Both the position numbers and the translations under genes were made by a program. DNA of 64,000 bases from CAITSH01 sp945892985 (lineage in GTDB: Bacteria > Pseudomonadota > Gammaproteobacteria > Burkholderiales > SG8-39). Where the stretch lies: NCBI GenBank assembly GCA_945892985.1, contig CAMDDU010000002.1, positions 62,001-126,000 on the forward strand, given 5' to 3'. This document shows positions 8,874 through 16,567 of this stretch, piece by piece. Position 1 is the stretch's first letter. Every line of letters begins with the position of its first letter. Below the pieces are notes generated by a model that was not told the origin of the DNA, made no database searches, and worked only from the letters and a program-made list of their open reading frames with translations.

Positions 8874-9679
8874 GCGTCCAGGACACCTTTATCTCCCACC
8901 TCGTGGAGTTGCGTGACCGCCTGCTGCGCGCGCTGCTCGCCGTGGCAGTGGTCTTTGTCGTGCTGTTTTTCTGGCCTGGCTCCTCGGCCATCTACGATGC
9001 GCTGGCCATGCCGCTGATGAAGGCGCTGCCCGAGGGCACCAAGATGATCGCCACCGGCGTGGTCACGCCCTTCCTCATCCCGGTCAAGGTCACCATGATG
9101 GTCGCGTTCATGGTCGCGCTGCCCTTCGTGCTCTACCAGGCGTGGGCTTTTGTCGCGCCCGGCCTCTATCAGCATGAAAAACGTTTCGCCATGCCGGTCA
9201 TTGTGGCGAGTACCGTGCTGTTTCTCGCCGGCGTCGGTTTTTGCTATTTTTTCGTATTCGGCAAGATTTTTTCATTCATCAACGAGTTCGCCCCGAAGAG
9301 CATCACCCCGGCGCCGGACATCGAGCAATACCTCAACTTTGTCATCACCATGTTCATTGCCTTCGGTGTGACCTTCGAGATCCCCATCGTTGTGGTGGTC
9401 CTGGTGCGCATGGGCCTGGTGAATATCAAGCAGCTCAACGAGGCGCGGCCTTACGTCATCGTCGGCTCCTTTGTCGTGGCTGCGGTGGTGACGCCGCCCG
9501 ATGTGTTGTCGCAATTGCTGCTGGCCGTGCCGATGTGCCTGCTCTACGAAATGGGCATCATTCTGGGCCGCTTCATTGGCAAGCGGCCGGACACTGATCC
9601 GGATGCGGCCAAGCCCGCTGATTCCACGGCTTCCACAGAGACTCCCGACGCCGCGGCACCAGCCGAGCAGGGCAAGTAA
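8870..9679 (+). CDS. tatC: Sec-independent translocase component TatC
   Basis: Polytopic inner-membrane protein of 269 residues with six predicted membrane segments; the core receptor for twin-arginine signals. Typical motifs are FISHLVELRDRLLRAL at the N-terminus, PFVLYQAWAFVAPGLY, and the conserved segment near RPYVIVGSFVVAAVVTPPD. The GTG start overlaps the tatB stop. The Ala/Pro-rich extension after residue ~245 is variable in the family. Confidence 0.96.
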   Translation: MSVQDTFISHLVELRDRLLRALLAVAVVFVVLFFWPGSSAIYDALAMPLMKALPEGTKMIATGVVTPFLIPVKVTMMVAFMVALPFVLYQAWAFVAPGLYQHEKRFAMPVIVASTVLFLAGVGFCYFFVFGKIFSFINEFAPKSITPAPDIEQYLNFVITMFIAFGVTFEIPIVVVVLVRMGLVNIKQLNEARPYVIVGSFVVAAVVTPPDVLSQLLLAVPMCLLYEMGIILGRFIGKRPDTDPDAAKPADSTASTETPDAAAPAEQGK

Positions 9680-9692
9680 GCCCCCGGGGGGA

Positions 9693-10868
9693 CTAACGGG
9701 GTTTTTGCCGTTGTGCGTTGGGGCGCTTGCCCACTTCGACCTGCACGTCCAGGTTCTTGGTGTCGCGGCGGATTTTCAGCCTGGCCAGCTTGCCCGGCAC
9801 CAGTGCCGCCACCAGGGTGAGCATGCTTTGCGGGTCGGTCACCGCTTTGCCCTCGACCTGCAGCAGTACATCACCCGGGCGGACGCCGCCCTTGTCGGCC
9901 GGGCCGCCGCGCATCACACCGGCGATTAGCGTGCCTGACACCACCGGCAATTTGAACGATTCGGCCAACTCCGGGGTGATCTCCTGCGCCTCCACGCCGA
10001 TCCAGCCGCGCGTCACGCTGCCCGTTTCGATGATGCTCTCCATCACCTGCCGCGCGCTCGAAGCCGGTATCGCAAAGCCTATGCCCATGGATCCGCCCGA
10101 TTGTGAGTAAATGGCGGTGTTGATGCCGACCAGGTTGCCATTGGTGTCGATCAGCGCCCCGCCCGAGTTTCCCGGGTTGATTGCGGCGTCGGTCTGGATA
10201 AAATTCTCGAAGGTGTTGATGCCAAGGTGGCTGCGTCCCACCGCCGACACAATGCCCATGGTCACCGTCTGGCCGACCCCGAATGGGTTGCCGATGGCCA
10301 GCACCACATCGCCGGCGCGCAGCCCGTCATCGTTGCCGAAGGTGATCGCGGGCAGGGATTCGGTTGTCACCTGTAGCACTGCGATATCGGTGTCCGGGTC
10401 GCTGCCCACCACGCGCGCCTTGAATTTTTTGCCGTCAGCCGTGGCCACTTCGATTTCGTCGGCCGCTTCGATGACGTGGTGGTTGGTGAGGATGTAGCCC
10501 TTGCTGCTGACAATCACGCCCGAGCCGAGGCCGGTGGAGCGTTGCTCCTGCTCCATCTGGTCGCCGAAAAACTGCCGGAACAGCGGGTCATTGGCAAACG
10601 GGTGGCGCCGTGCCTTTACCGCCTTGGAGGTGAAAATATTCACTACTGCGGGCACCGCCTTGCGCACGGCGTCGTTATAAGAGGTCAGGCGTCCGGGCGC
10701 GCCCTGCCCGGGGGTGGTTTCGGGGGAGTTCGCTTCTTTCAAACCTATCACCTGCGCGCCGGGCGTAACCTGCCGGCCAAGCCATTCGGGACGCAGCGTG
10801 GTAACCACAAACAGCGCGGCGAGGCTGATGGTTGCGGCCTGACTGAATATGAGCCAAATTTTGCGCAC
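9693..10868 (-). CDS. Membrane-anchored trypsin-like protease with one PDZ domain (DegS/AlgW-like)
   Basis: A 391-residue S1C serine protease. The N-terminus (RKIWLIFSQAATISLAALFVVTTL) is a single membrane anchor or uncleaved signal. The catalytic triad is visible: His in ILTNHHVIEAAD, Asp in DPDTDIAVLQV and Ser in NPGNSGGALID. One PDZ domain follows (about residues 270-375), so the layout is DegS-like rather than two-PDZ DegP. The GTG start at 10868 follows a GGGAG; the open frame continues upstream but those residues do not resemble the family. It is transcribed toward tatC and ends 13 bases from it. A role in envelope stress sensing or quality control is inferred. Confidence 0.9.
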   Translation of the reverse strand: MRKIWLIFSQAATISLAALFVVTTLRPEWLGRQVTPGAQVIGLKEANSPETTPGQGAPGRLTSYNDAVRKAVPAVVNIFTSKAVKARRHPFANDPLFRQFFGDQMEQEQRSTGLGSGVIVSSKGYILTNHHVIEAADEIEVATADGKKFKARVVGSDPDTDIAVLQVTTESLPAITFGNDDGLRAGDVVLAIGNPFGVGQTVTMGIVSAVGRSHLGINTFENFIQTDAAINPGNSGGALIDTNGNLVGINTAIYSQSGGSMGIGFAIPASSARQVMESIIETGSVTRGWIGVEAQEITPELAESFKLPVVSGTLIAGVMRGGPADKGGVRPGDVLLQVEGKAVTDPQSMLTLVAALVPGKLARLKIRRDTKNLDVQVEVGKRPNAQRQKPR

Positions 10869-10987
10869 GACGGTTGAAGCTCCCTGATGAGGCGGTTTGC
10901 AGCCCGCCCCTTGTCCTAAGTCTGCGTCCAGTTGCCGGGCCGTCGGGTGACCAGAGTGCCCGCTTACCCGCGCACGCTGAGCGCCAT

Positions 10988-11035
10988 CGTACGTTCTCGT
11001 ACGATCGTACAATTGTACAATTGTACAATCCTACA
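10988..11035. promoter_or_regulatory. Nested palindromes between the protease gene and nif3-like gene
   Basis: The divergent region contains ACGTTCTCGTACGATCGTAC followed by an 18-base perfect palindrome ATTGTACAATTGTACAAT, with the half-site TTGTAC/GTACAA repeated several times at close spacing. It lies 120-170 bases upstream of the protease start and about 100 bases upstream of the Nif3-like start. The arrangement resembles an array of operator half-sites; the binding protein is unknown. Confidence 0.5.
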
Positions 11036-11128
11036 ATCGGGTCATTACAGAATTGCACCCAAGGTACCGACGGTGGCCATGACGACCATGACTATGGCCC
11101 GGATCTGAACGAGACTGAATAGTGAAGC

Positions 11129-11878
11129 ATGATGCAACGTGATGACCTGGCCCGCTACCTCGATCAGTTGCTCGAAGTGCCGCGCTTTCGCGATTATTGC
11201 CCAAACGGCCTGCAGGTGGAAGGGCGCGCCGGGGTTTCGCGCCTGGTTACCGGAGTAAGCGCCAGCCAGGCGCTGATCGAGGCTGCGATCGGCGCGGGCG
11301 CCGATGCGCTGCTGGTGCACCACGGTTACTTCTGGAAAAGCGAGGACGGGCGCATCACCGGCACGCGCCGTCGCCGCATTGGCCTGTTGTTGCAACATGA
11401 CATCAGCCTGTTCGCTTACCACCTGCCGCTGGATGCGCATCCCCAACACGGCAACAACGCGCAACTCGGCGCTTTGCTCGGCTTGACTGAAAAGGGCAGG
11501 GCGGGTGAGCAAAATATCGTCGCACACGGCTGCACTGCGGCGACGCAGCCCTTGGCGGCCTTTGCCGCGCATATCGAGTCGCGCCTCGGACGGGCGCCCA
11601 CGGTCATCGGCGATCCGGCGCAGCGCATTGCGCGCATCGCCTGGTGCACCGGCGGCGCGCAAGGCTATTTCGAGGACGCGATCGCGCTCGGAGTGGACGC
11701 CTTCATCACCGGCGAAATCTCCGAGCCGCAGGTGCATCTGGCGCGTGAGAGCGGCGTCGCGTTTATTGCCGCCGGTCATCACGCCACGGAACGCTTCGGT
11801 GTGCAGGCGCTTGGCGCCCACCTCGCTGCACGCTTTGGTATCGAGCACCGCTTCATCGACGTGCCCAACCCGGTCTGA
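11129..11878 (+). CDS. Nif3-like dinuclear metal centre protein (YbgI family)
   Basis: A 249-residue member of the Nif3/YbgI family, toroidal hexamers with a two-metal site. The metal-binding and signature motifs are present: DALLVHHGYFW, AYHLPLDAHPQHGNNAQLG and the C-terminal GHHATERFGVQALG. Biochemical function is not settled for the family; GTP cyclohydrolase-like or hydrolase activity has been proposed. It is often found near the protease and petABC genes in betaproteobacteria, as here. Confidence 0.92.
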   Translation: MMQRDDLARYLDQLLEVPRFRDYCPNGLQVEGRAGVSRLVTGVSASQALIEAAIGAGADALLVHHGYFWKSEDGRITGTRRRRIGLLLQHDISLFAYHLPLDAHPQHGNNAQLGALLGLTEKGRAGEQNIVAHGCTAATQPLAAFAAHIESRLGRAPTVIGDPAQRIARIAWCTGGAQGYFEDAIALGVDAFITGEISEPQVHLARESGVAFIAAGHHATERFGVQALGAHLAARFGIEHRFIDVPNPV

Positions 11879-12073
11879 GGCCTGCGGCTTGCTGCACGCC
11901 GTCCTCGATCTTCCTATTGTTTTTGCCTTGGTGGCGGATTTTTGCGGCCGTAGCGGGAAATCTGCTGTTGAATCAGTGCATGAGCAAATTTCGTGGTGTT
12001 TTGCCCCGGCATCCGGGCGCAAGCGGAAATTTGGCTCTTTTCCCCTGTATTTCAGTGGCTTAGCTTCTAAAAT

Positions 12074-12103
12074 TTGGAGAAAACACGATCAGTCCGCTAT
12101 AAT
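12074..12103 (+). promoter_or_regulatory. Probable sigma-70 promoter of petABC
   Basis: A perfect TATAAT at 12098-12103 is preceded, 18 bases upstream, by TTGGAG as a -35-like element. It lies 42 bases ahead of the petA ATG. The start point itself is inferred. Confidence 0.6.
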
Positions 12104-12145
12104 CGCGCTCTTCCCCGAATTCTTCTCACTGGAGCTTTTCCTGTC

Positions 12146-12739
12146 ATGAGCAATCCTCCGGAAATGAACCCCGGTCGGCGCAGGCTGATCGTCATCACTG
12201 CGGCTGCGGGTGGTGCATGCGGTGTGGCGGCGGCCCTGCCTTTTGCCGCCACGATGCTGCCCTCCGAGCGCGCCAAGGCCCTCGGCGCCCCGGTCGAAGC
12301 CGATATCGGCGCGCTGGCCCCGGGCGAAATGCAAGTGGTCGAATGGCGTGGCAAACCGGTCTGGATCATCCGTCGCACCAAGGAAATGCTCGACAGCATC
12401 ACCAAGGGTGACGGCATCGTCGCCGACCCGCAATCCAAGGTGCCGCAGCAGCCCGAGTACGCCAAGAACGCGTTTCGCGCCATCAAGGACGAATACGCCG
12501 TGCTGGTGGGTGTGTGCACCCACCTTGGCTGCTCGCCTCAGTTGAAGCCTGGCGAGGCCAAGGCCGAAATGGGCGCCGACTGGAACGGCGGCTTTTACTG
12601 CCCCTGCCACGGGTCGAAGTTTGACTTCGCCGGCCGTGTCTACAAGGGCGCACCCGCGCCGATCAACCTCGAAGTTCCGAAATACGCCTTCCTGTCCGAC
12701 ACCCGGATTGTGATCGGCGAAGATACGAAGGGGGCCTGA
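12146..12739 (+). CDS. petA: Ubiquinol-cytochrome c reductase, Rieske iron-sulfur subunit
   Basis: Rieske [2Fe-2S] subunit (197 residues) of the cytochrome bc1 complex; passes one electron from ubiquinol to cytochrome c1. The N-terminus MSNPPEMNPGRRRLIVITAAAGG is a twin-arginine-like signal followed by a hydrophobic anchor, so the Tat system encoded upstream is the likely exporter. Cluster ligands sit in CTHLGC (from residue 124) and CPCHGS (from residue 152). The ATG chosen has GGAG 11 bases upstream. First gene of petABC, three bases before petB. Confidence 0.96.
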   Translation: MSNPPEMNPGRRRLIVITAAAGGACGVAAALPFAATMLPSERAKALGAPVEADIGALAPGEMQVVEWRGKPVWIIRRTKEMLDSITKGDGIVADPQSKVPQQPEYAKNAFRAIKDEYAVLVGVCTHLGCSPQLKPGEAKAEMGADWNGGFYCPCHGSKFDFAGRVYKGAPAPINLEVPKYAFLSDTRIVIGEDTKGA

Positions 12740-12742
12740 TTC

Positions 12743-14062
12743 ATGGCAGCCACTGAAAAAAAACCGGTCGTTGTCACCGATCTGGGCGCGCTCAATAAGC
12801 CCGCCTCCGACCTCTTGACCTGGGTCGACGCGCGTTTCCCGCTGATGGCCAACTGGAACACCCACCTCGCCGAATACTACGCACCGAAGAACTTCAATTT
12901 CTGGAACTACTTCGGCGGCTTTGCGCTGCTGGTGCTCGTCATCCAGATCGTCACCGGCATTTTCCTCACCATGCACTACAAGCCCGACGCGGCGCAGGCC
13001 TTCGCCTCGGTCGAGTACATCATGCGCGAGGTGTCCTGGGGCTGGCTGATCCGCTACATGCACTCCACCGGCGCATCAATGTTCTTCCTGGTGGTGTACC
13101 TGCACATGTTCCGCGCCATGATGTACGGCTCATACCAGAAGCCGCGCGAACTGCTGTGGATTTTCGGCATGCTGATTTACCTGGTGCTGATGGGCGAGGC
13201 CTTTTTCGGCTACCTGCTGCCTTGGGGCCAGATGTCCTTCTGGGGCGCGCAGGTGATCATCAACCTGTTTGCCGCGGTGCCCTTCATCGGGCCCGACCTG
13301 TCGCTGTGGATTCGCGGTGACTACGTTATCTCGGACGCCACGCTCAACCGCTTCTTTGCCTTCCATGTCATCGCACTGCCGCTGGTGCTGCTGGGCCTTG
13401 TTGCCGCCCACCTCATCGCGCTGCACGAAGTGGGTTCCAACAACCCCGACGGCATCGAGATCAATGACAACAAGGACGCCAACGGCATTCCGCTCGACGG
13501 CATCCCCTTCCACCCGTATTACACCGTCAAGGACAGCTTCGGCGCGGTGATCTTTCTCATCGTCTTCTCGCTGATCCTGTTCTTCGCACCCGAGATGGGC
13601 GGCTACTTCCTTGAGGCCAACAACTTTGTCCCGGCCGACCCGCTGAAGACGCCGTTGCATATCGCGCCGGTGTGGTACTTCACGCCCTACTACTCAATCC
13701 TGCGCGCGGTGCCGCCCTTGTTCGACTCGCAGTTCCCCGGCGTGATTGCCATGGGGGCGGCGACGATGATCTTCTTCGCACTGCCCTGGCTTGACCGCAG
13801 CAAGGTCAAATCCATCCGCTACAAGGGACCGCTGTGCAAGTCGGCGCTGGCGATTTTTGTCGTGGTGTTCCTGATCCTGGGCTACCTTGGCACCGAGGCG
13901 ACCAACGTCTGGGGCCAAACCGGCGCCTGGCTGGGCAATGTAGAGCGCGCCACGCTGGTGGCACGCATCTGTACCGTCATCTACTTCCTCTTCTTCCTGT
14001 TGATGCCGTGGTACACCAAGATCGACTCAACCAAACCGGTGCCGGAAAGGGTGACGGGGTAA
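12743..14062 (+). CDS. petB: Cytochrome b subunit of the bc1 complex
   Basis: A 439-residue full-length cytochrome b, the membrane core of complex III with two b-type haems and both quinone sites. Haem ligand histidines are in TMHYKP and YMHSTGASMFF (second helix) and in FAFHVIALP and AAHLIALHEVGSNNP (fourth helix). The Qo-site motif is PVWYFTPYYS, a variant of the usual PEW form: P-V-W replaces P-E-W at the position just after HIAP. The stop codon overlaps petC by one base. Confidence 0.96.
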   Translation: MAATEKKPVVVTDLGALNKPASDLLTWVDARFPLMANWNTHLAEYYAPKNFNFWNYFGGFALLVLVIQIVTGIFLTMHYKPDAAQAFASVEYIMREVSWGWLIRYMHSTGASMFFLVVYLHMFRAMMYGSYQKPRELLWIFGMLIYLVLMGEAFFGYLLPWGQMSFWGAQVIINLFAAVPFIGPDLSLWIRGDYVISDATLNRFFAFHVIALPLVLLGLVAAHLIALHEVGSNNPDGIEINDNKDANGIPLDGIPFHPYYTVKDSFGAVIFLIVFSLILFFAPEMGGYFLEANNFVPADPLKTPLHIAPVWYFTPYYSILRAVPPLFDSQFPGVIAMGAATMIFFALPWLDRSKVKSIRYKGPLCKSALAIFVVVFLILGYLGTEATNVWGQTGAWLGNVERATLVARICTVIYFLFFLLMPWYTKIDSTKPVPERVTG

Positions 14063-14829
14063 TGAACATGAAAAAATTCCTCATCGTCTTCGCACTCGCA
14101 TTGTTCTCGACCGCTGGGCCGGTCAACGCCATGGAGGTCGTCAAGCTCGACCGCGCGCCCATCGATGTCGCCGACCTCGTCAGCCTGCAAAGCGGGGCGC
14201 GCACCTTCGTCAACAACTGCCTCAACTGCCACTCGGCTTCGCTGATGCGCTACAACCGCCTGCGCGACCTCGGGCTCACCGATGCGCAGATCAAGGACAA
14301 CCTGCTCTTTACCGCGGAGAAGGTCGGTGAGAACATGAATATCGCCATGCCCAAAGGCGACGCCAAGGAGTGGTTTGGCGCGGCACCGCCCGACCTTTCG
14401 GTGATTGCGCGGGCGCGCGGCGCAGACTGGATCTACTCCTACCTGCGCGGCTTTTACCGCGATGACAGCCGGCCCACCGGTTGGAACAACACCGTATTCC
14501 CCAACGTCGGCATGCCGCACGTGCTCTGGACCCTGCAAGGCCAGAGGAGCTACGGCGAAGAAGTGGTCAAGACCGCCGGTGGCGAAGCGCTCAAGGACGG
14601 TCATGGCAACGTGGTGAAGAAGGCAAGGTTCGAGGTTCTCGTTCCCGGTTCGCAGTCGGCGCTTCAATACGACCACACCGTGCGCGACCTCACCGCTTTC
14701 CTGGTTTGGATGGGCGAACCAGGCCAGTTGCAGCGCAAGCAGGTCGGTTTCATCGTCCTGATGGTGCTCGGCTTCATGCTCGTGCTCGCCTGGCTGCTCA
14801 AGCGCGAGTTCTGGAAGGACGTGCACTAG
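14062..14829 (+). CDS. petC: Cytochrome c1 subunit of the bc1 complex
   Basis: Cytochrome c1 (255 residues). A cleavable signal peptide (KKFLIVFALALFSTAGPVNA) is followed by the covalent haem site CLNCH at residues 53-57; the axial Met is probably in MPHVLWTLQG or the nearby NIAMPKGD segment. A C-terminal membrane anchor (VGFIVLMVLGFMLVLAWLL) ends with a positive tail. The ATG overlaps the petB stop. Haem attachment requires cytochrome c maturation genes outside this window. Confidence 0.96.
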   Translation: MNMKKFLIVFALALFSTAGPVNAMEVVKLDRAPIDVADLVSLQSGARTFVNNCLNCHSASLMRYNRLRDLGLTDAQIKDNLLFTAEKVGENMNIAMPKGDAKEWFGAAPPDLSVIARARGADWIYSYLRGFYRDDSRPTGWNNTVFPNVGMPHVLWTLQGQRSYGEEVVKTAGGEALKDGHGNVVKKARFEVLVPGSQSALQYDHTVRDLTAFLVWMGEPGQLQRKQVGFIVLMVLGFMLVLAWLLKREFWKDVH

Positions 14830-14894
14830 GCGTCTTCACTTTGCCCGGTCCGCGGCGCGAATGCACGCCCGCGGACGGCAAGGTCGTTTCAGCC

Positions 14895-14913
14895 AAGGGA
14901 GCCCGGCTCCCTT
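14895..14913 (+). terminator. Possible terminator after petC
   Basis: A GC-rich hairpin AAGGGAGC/GCTCCCTT with a three-base loop lies 66 bases after petC. The trailing T-run is short and interrupted, so it may be only partly effective. Confidence 0.45.
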
Positions 14914-14971
14914 TGTCTTCAGCACTTGGATTTCAGACCTCTTGTCTTGCACGTTTATAGGTTAGATCATC

Positions 14972-15571
14972 ATGATGAATCTTTACTCCGGAACCACCTG
15001 CCCGTTCTCGCAACGCTGCCGCATTGTCCTTTACGAAAAGGGCATGGACTTCCAGATCATCGACGTTGACATGTTCAACAAGCCCGAAGATATCGCGGTC
15101 ATGAACCCCTACAACCGCCTGCCGGTGCTGGTCGAGCGCGACCTCATCCTCTACGAGTCGAACATCATCAACGAGTACATCGACGAGCGCTTCCCGCACC
15201 CGCAGCTGATGCCGGCCGACCCGGTGATGCGCGCCCGCGCCCGCTTGTTCCTGTTCAACTTCGAGGTCGAGCTGTTTTCGCAGATCGAAACGCTGGAAAA
15301 GGGCAATCAGAAGCAGCAGGACAAGGCCCGTGCCCATGTCACCGACCGCCTTACCGAACTCGCGCCGGTGTTCGCCAAGCAAAAACACATGCTGGGCGAC
15401 GATTTTTCCATGCTCGACGTGGCCATCTCGCCGCTGCTGTGGCGCCTCGATTACTACGGCATCACGCTGGGAAAGCAGGCCGCGCCGCTGATGAAGTACG
15501 CCGAACGCCTGTTCTCGCGTCCGGCCTTCATCGAGGCGCTGACCCCGTCCGAGAAAGTGATGCGTAAATGA
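14972..15571 (+). CDS. sspA: Stringent starvation protein A (GST fold)
   Basis: A 199-residue protein with an N-terminal thioredoxin-like half (LYSGTTCPFSQRCRIVLYEKG) and a C-terminal all-alpha GST half. Known SspA proteins bind RNA polymerase and alter transcription in stationary phase; they lack GST activity. It follows petABC and is followed by sspB, the standard order in beta- and gammaproteobacteria, although here a 191-base repeat block separates them. Start MMNLYSG uses the first of two ATG codons. Confidence 0.93.
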   Translation: MMNLYSGTTCPFSQRCRIVLYEKGMDFQIIDVDMFNKPEDIAVMNPYNRLPVLVERDLILYESNIINEYIDERFPHPQLMPADPVMRARARLFLFNFEVELFSQIETLEKGNQKQQDKARAHVTDRLTELAPVFAKQKHMLGDDFSMLDVAISPLLWRLDYYGITLGKQAAPLMKYAERLFSRPAFIEALTPSEKVMRK

Positions 15572-15592
15572 CGCAAGGCGTCATCTACGCAT

Positions 15593-15735
15593 CATTGCGA
15601 GGCGCGCAATGCGCGCTGCGGCAATCTCGTGGCATGAGCAATTCTCCCGTCATTGCGAGGCGCGCCGTGCGCGCCGCGGCAATCTCGTAGCGTCGCAGCA
15701 AGGCGACGAGATTGCTTCGCTGCGCTCGCAATGAC
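15593..15735. repeat. REP-like palindromic repeat block between sspA and sspB
   Basis: Two direct copies beginning CATTGCGAGGCGCGC and ending CGGCAATCTCGT (15593-15630 and 15650-15688) are followed by an inverted arm (15704-15735, CGAGATTGCTTCGCTGCGCT then CGCAATGAC). The third arm pairs with either copy to form a long stem. This ATTGCGAGG/CGCAATG word pair belongs to a widespread proteobacterial intergenic repeat type. Confidence 0.8.
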
Positions 15736-15762
15736 AAGTCATTTGGAATGATGGCCTGAACT

Positions 15763-16266
15763 ATGTCCGAAGCCGCCATCCCCTCCATCAAGCCCTTTCT
15801 CATTCGCGCCATTTACGAGTGGTGCATGGACTCGGGTTTTACGCCCTACATGTCGGTGGTGGTGGATGCCAGCACGCGCGTGCCCATGGAACACGTCCGT
15901 AACGGCGAGATCGTGCTTAACATCGGCCCGCTGGCGGCCAACAAACTACAACTGGGCAACGAGTTCGTCGAATTACAGGCGCGCTTTGGCGGCATCGCGC
16001 GCGAGATTTTTGTGCCCATCGCCGCCGTGTCGGCAGTTTATGCGCGCGAAAACGGCCGCGGCATGTCCTTTGACTCCGACCAGCGCCAGGCCACCGCATT
16101 TGCACCAGAGGGTGTCGCGCTCGTCAGCCCCGCGCCGGCCGAGTCCGGCGGCGTGCCTGCAGACAAACCCACGCCGACTGACACCCCACCCGACACCCCA
16201 CCCGACACCCCACCGGACATCCCGCCGCGCCCCAGCGGCAAGCCGACCCTGCGTCGTATCAAGTAG
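15763..16266 (+). CDS. sspB: ClpXP protease specificity-enhancing factor SspB
   Basis: Adaptor of 167 residues that delivers ssrA-tagged proteins to ClpXP. Residues 1-110 form the substrate-binding domain (KPFLIRAIYEWCMDSGFTPYMSV, NGEIVLNIGPLAANKLQLGNEF, FGGIAREIFVPIAAVSAVYAREN). The C-terminus is a flexible Pro-rich tail with a tandem DTPP repeat (TDTPPDTPPDTPP) and ends KPTLRRIK, which fits the ClpX-binding tail. Nothing suggests loss of function. Confidence 0.93.
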   Translation: MSEAAIPSIKPFLIRAIYEWCMDSGFTPYMSVVVDASTRVPMEHVRNGEIVLNIGPLAANKLQLGNEFVELQARFGGIAREIFVPIAAVSAVYARENGRGMSFDSDQRQATAFAPEGVALVSPAPAESGGVPADKPTPTDTPPDTPPDTPPDIPPRPSGKPTLRRIK

Positions 16267-16567
16267 CCGGCGCTCGGTCCACGCCTAGCCTGCCGCGGCC
16301 AGGGCTTGCGTGCCCGCACAAGCTTTGCGTTCGCATCACGGGTGGCCGTCAGCTTGTTAAGCATCCGCCTAATTAACAGTCTTTGGGTGGCGCTTTGGGT
16401 GGCGCCCAGTGGGTTGAAATCACATGTCCTTTCCATGTTCGCCGCTCCGGCGTAATATGTCGCGCACACACCCCACGCCGGCTACCTCCGGCGATAAACC
16501 ACCGACCGTGGCACTTTGATCAAGAGAGTGCCACAACCGCCAACAGGGGTGCCAAGGAGATGGGATA
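16267..16567 (+). other. Intergenic leader upstream of the FAD/Fe-S oxidoreductase
   Basis: No gene is seen. It contains a short tandem duplication (GGGTGGCGCTTT-type words near 16384-16408) and an inverted repeat GTGGCACT (16508-16515) with AGTGCCAC (16527-16534) 34-60 bases ahead of the next gene, a candidate operator or leader hairpin. AAGGAG at 16555 is the ribosome-binding site for the TTG start at 16568. Confidence 0.5.

Noticed and set aside
10869..11012. N-terminal extension of the DegS-like protease
   Set aside because: The extra residues are polar and unrelated to the family, and would cover the palindromic control region.
15593..15735. Possible CRISPR-like array between sspA and sspB
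   Set aside because: There are only two direct copies plus an inverted arm, no unique spacers of equal length, and no cas genes.
16515..16522. TTGATCAA resembling an FNR site ahead of the oxidoreductase operon
   Set aside because: FNR sites need four bases between TTGAT and ATCAA; here the halves overlap.
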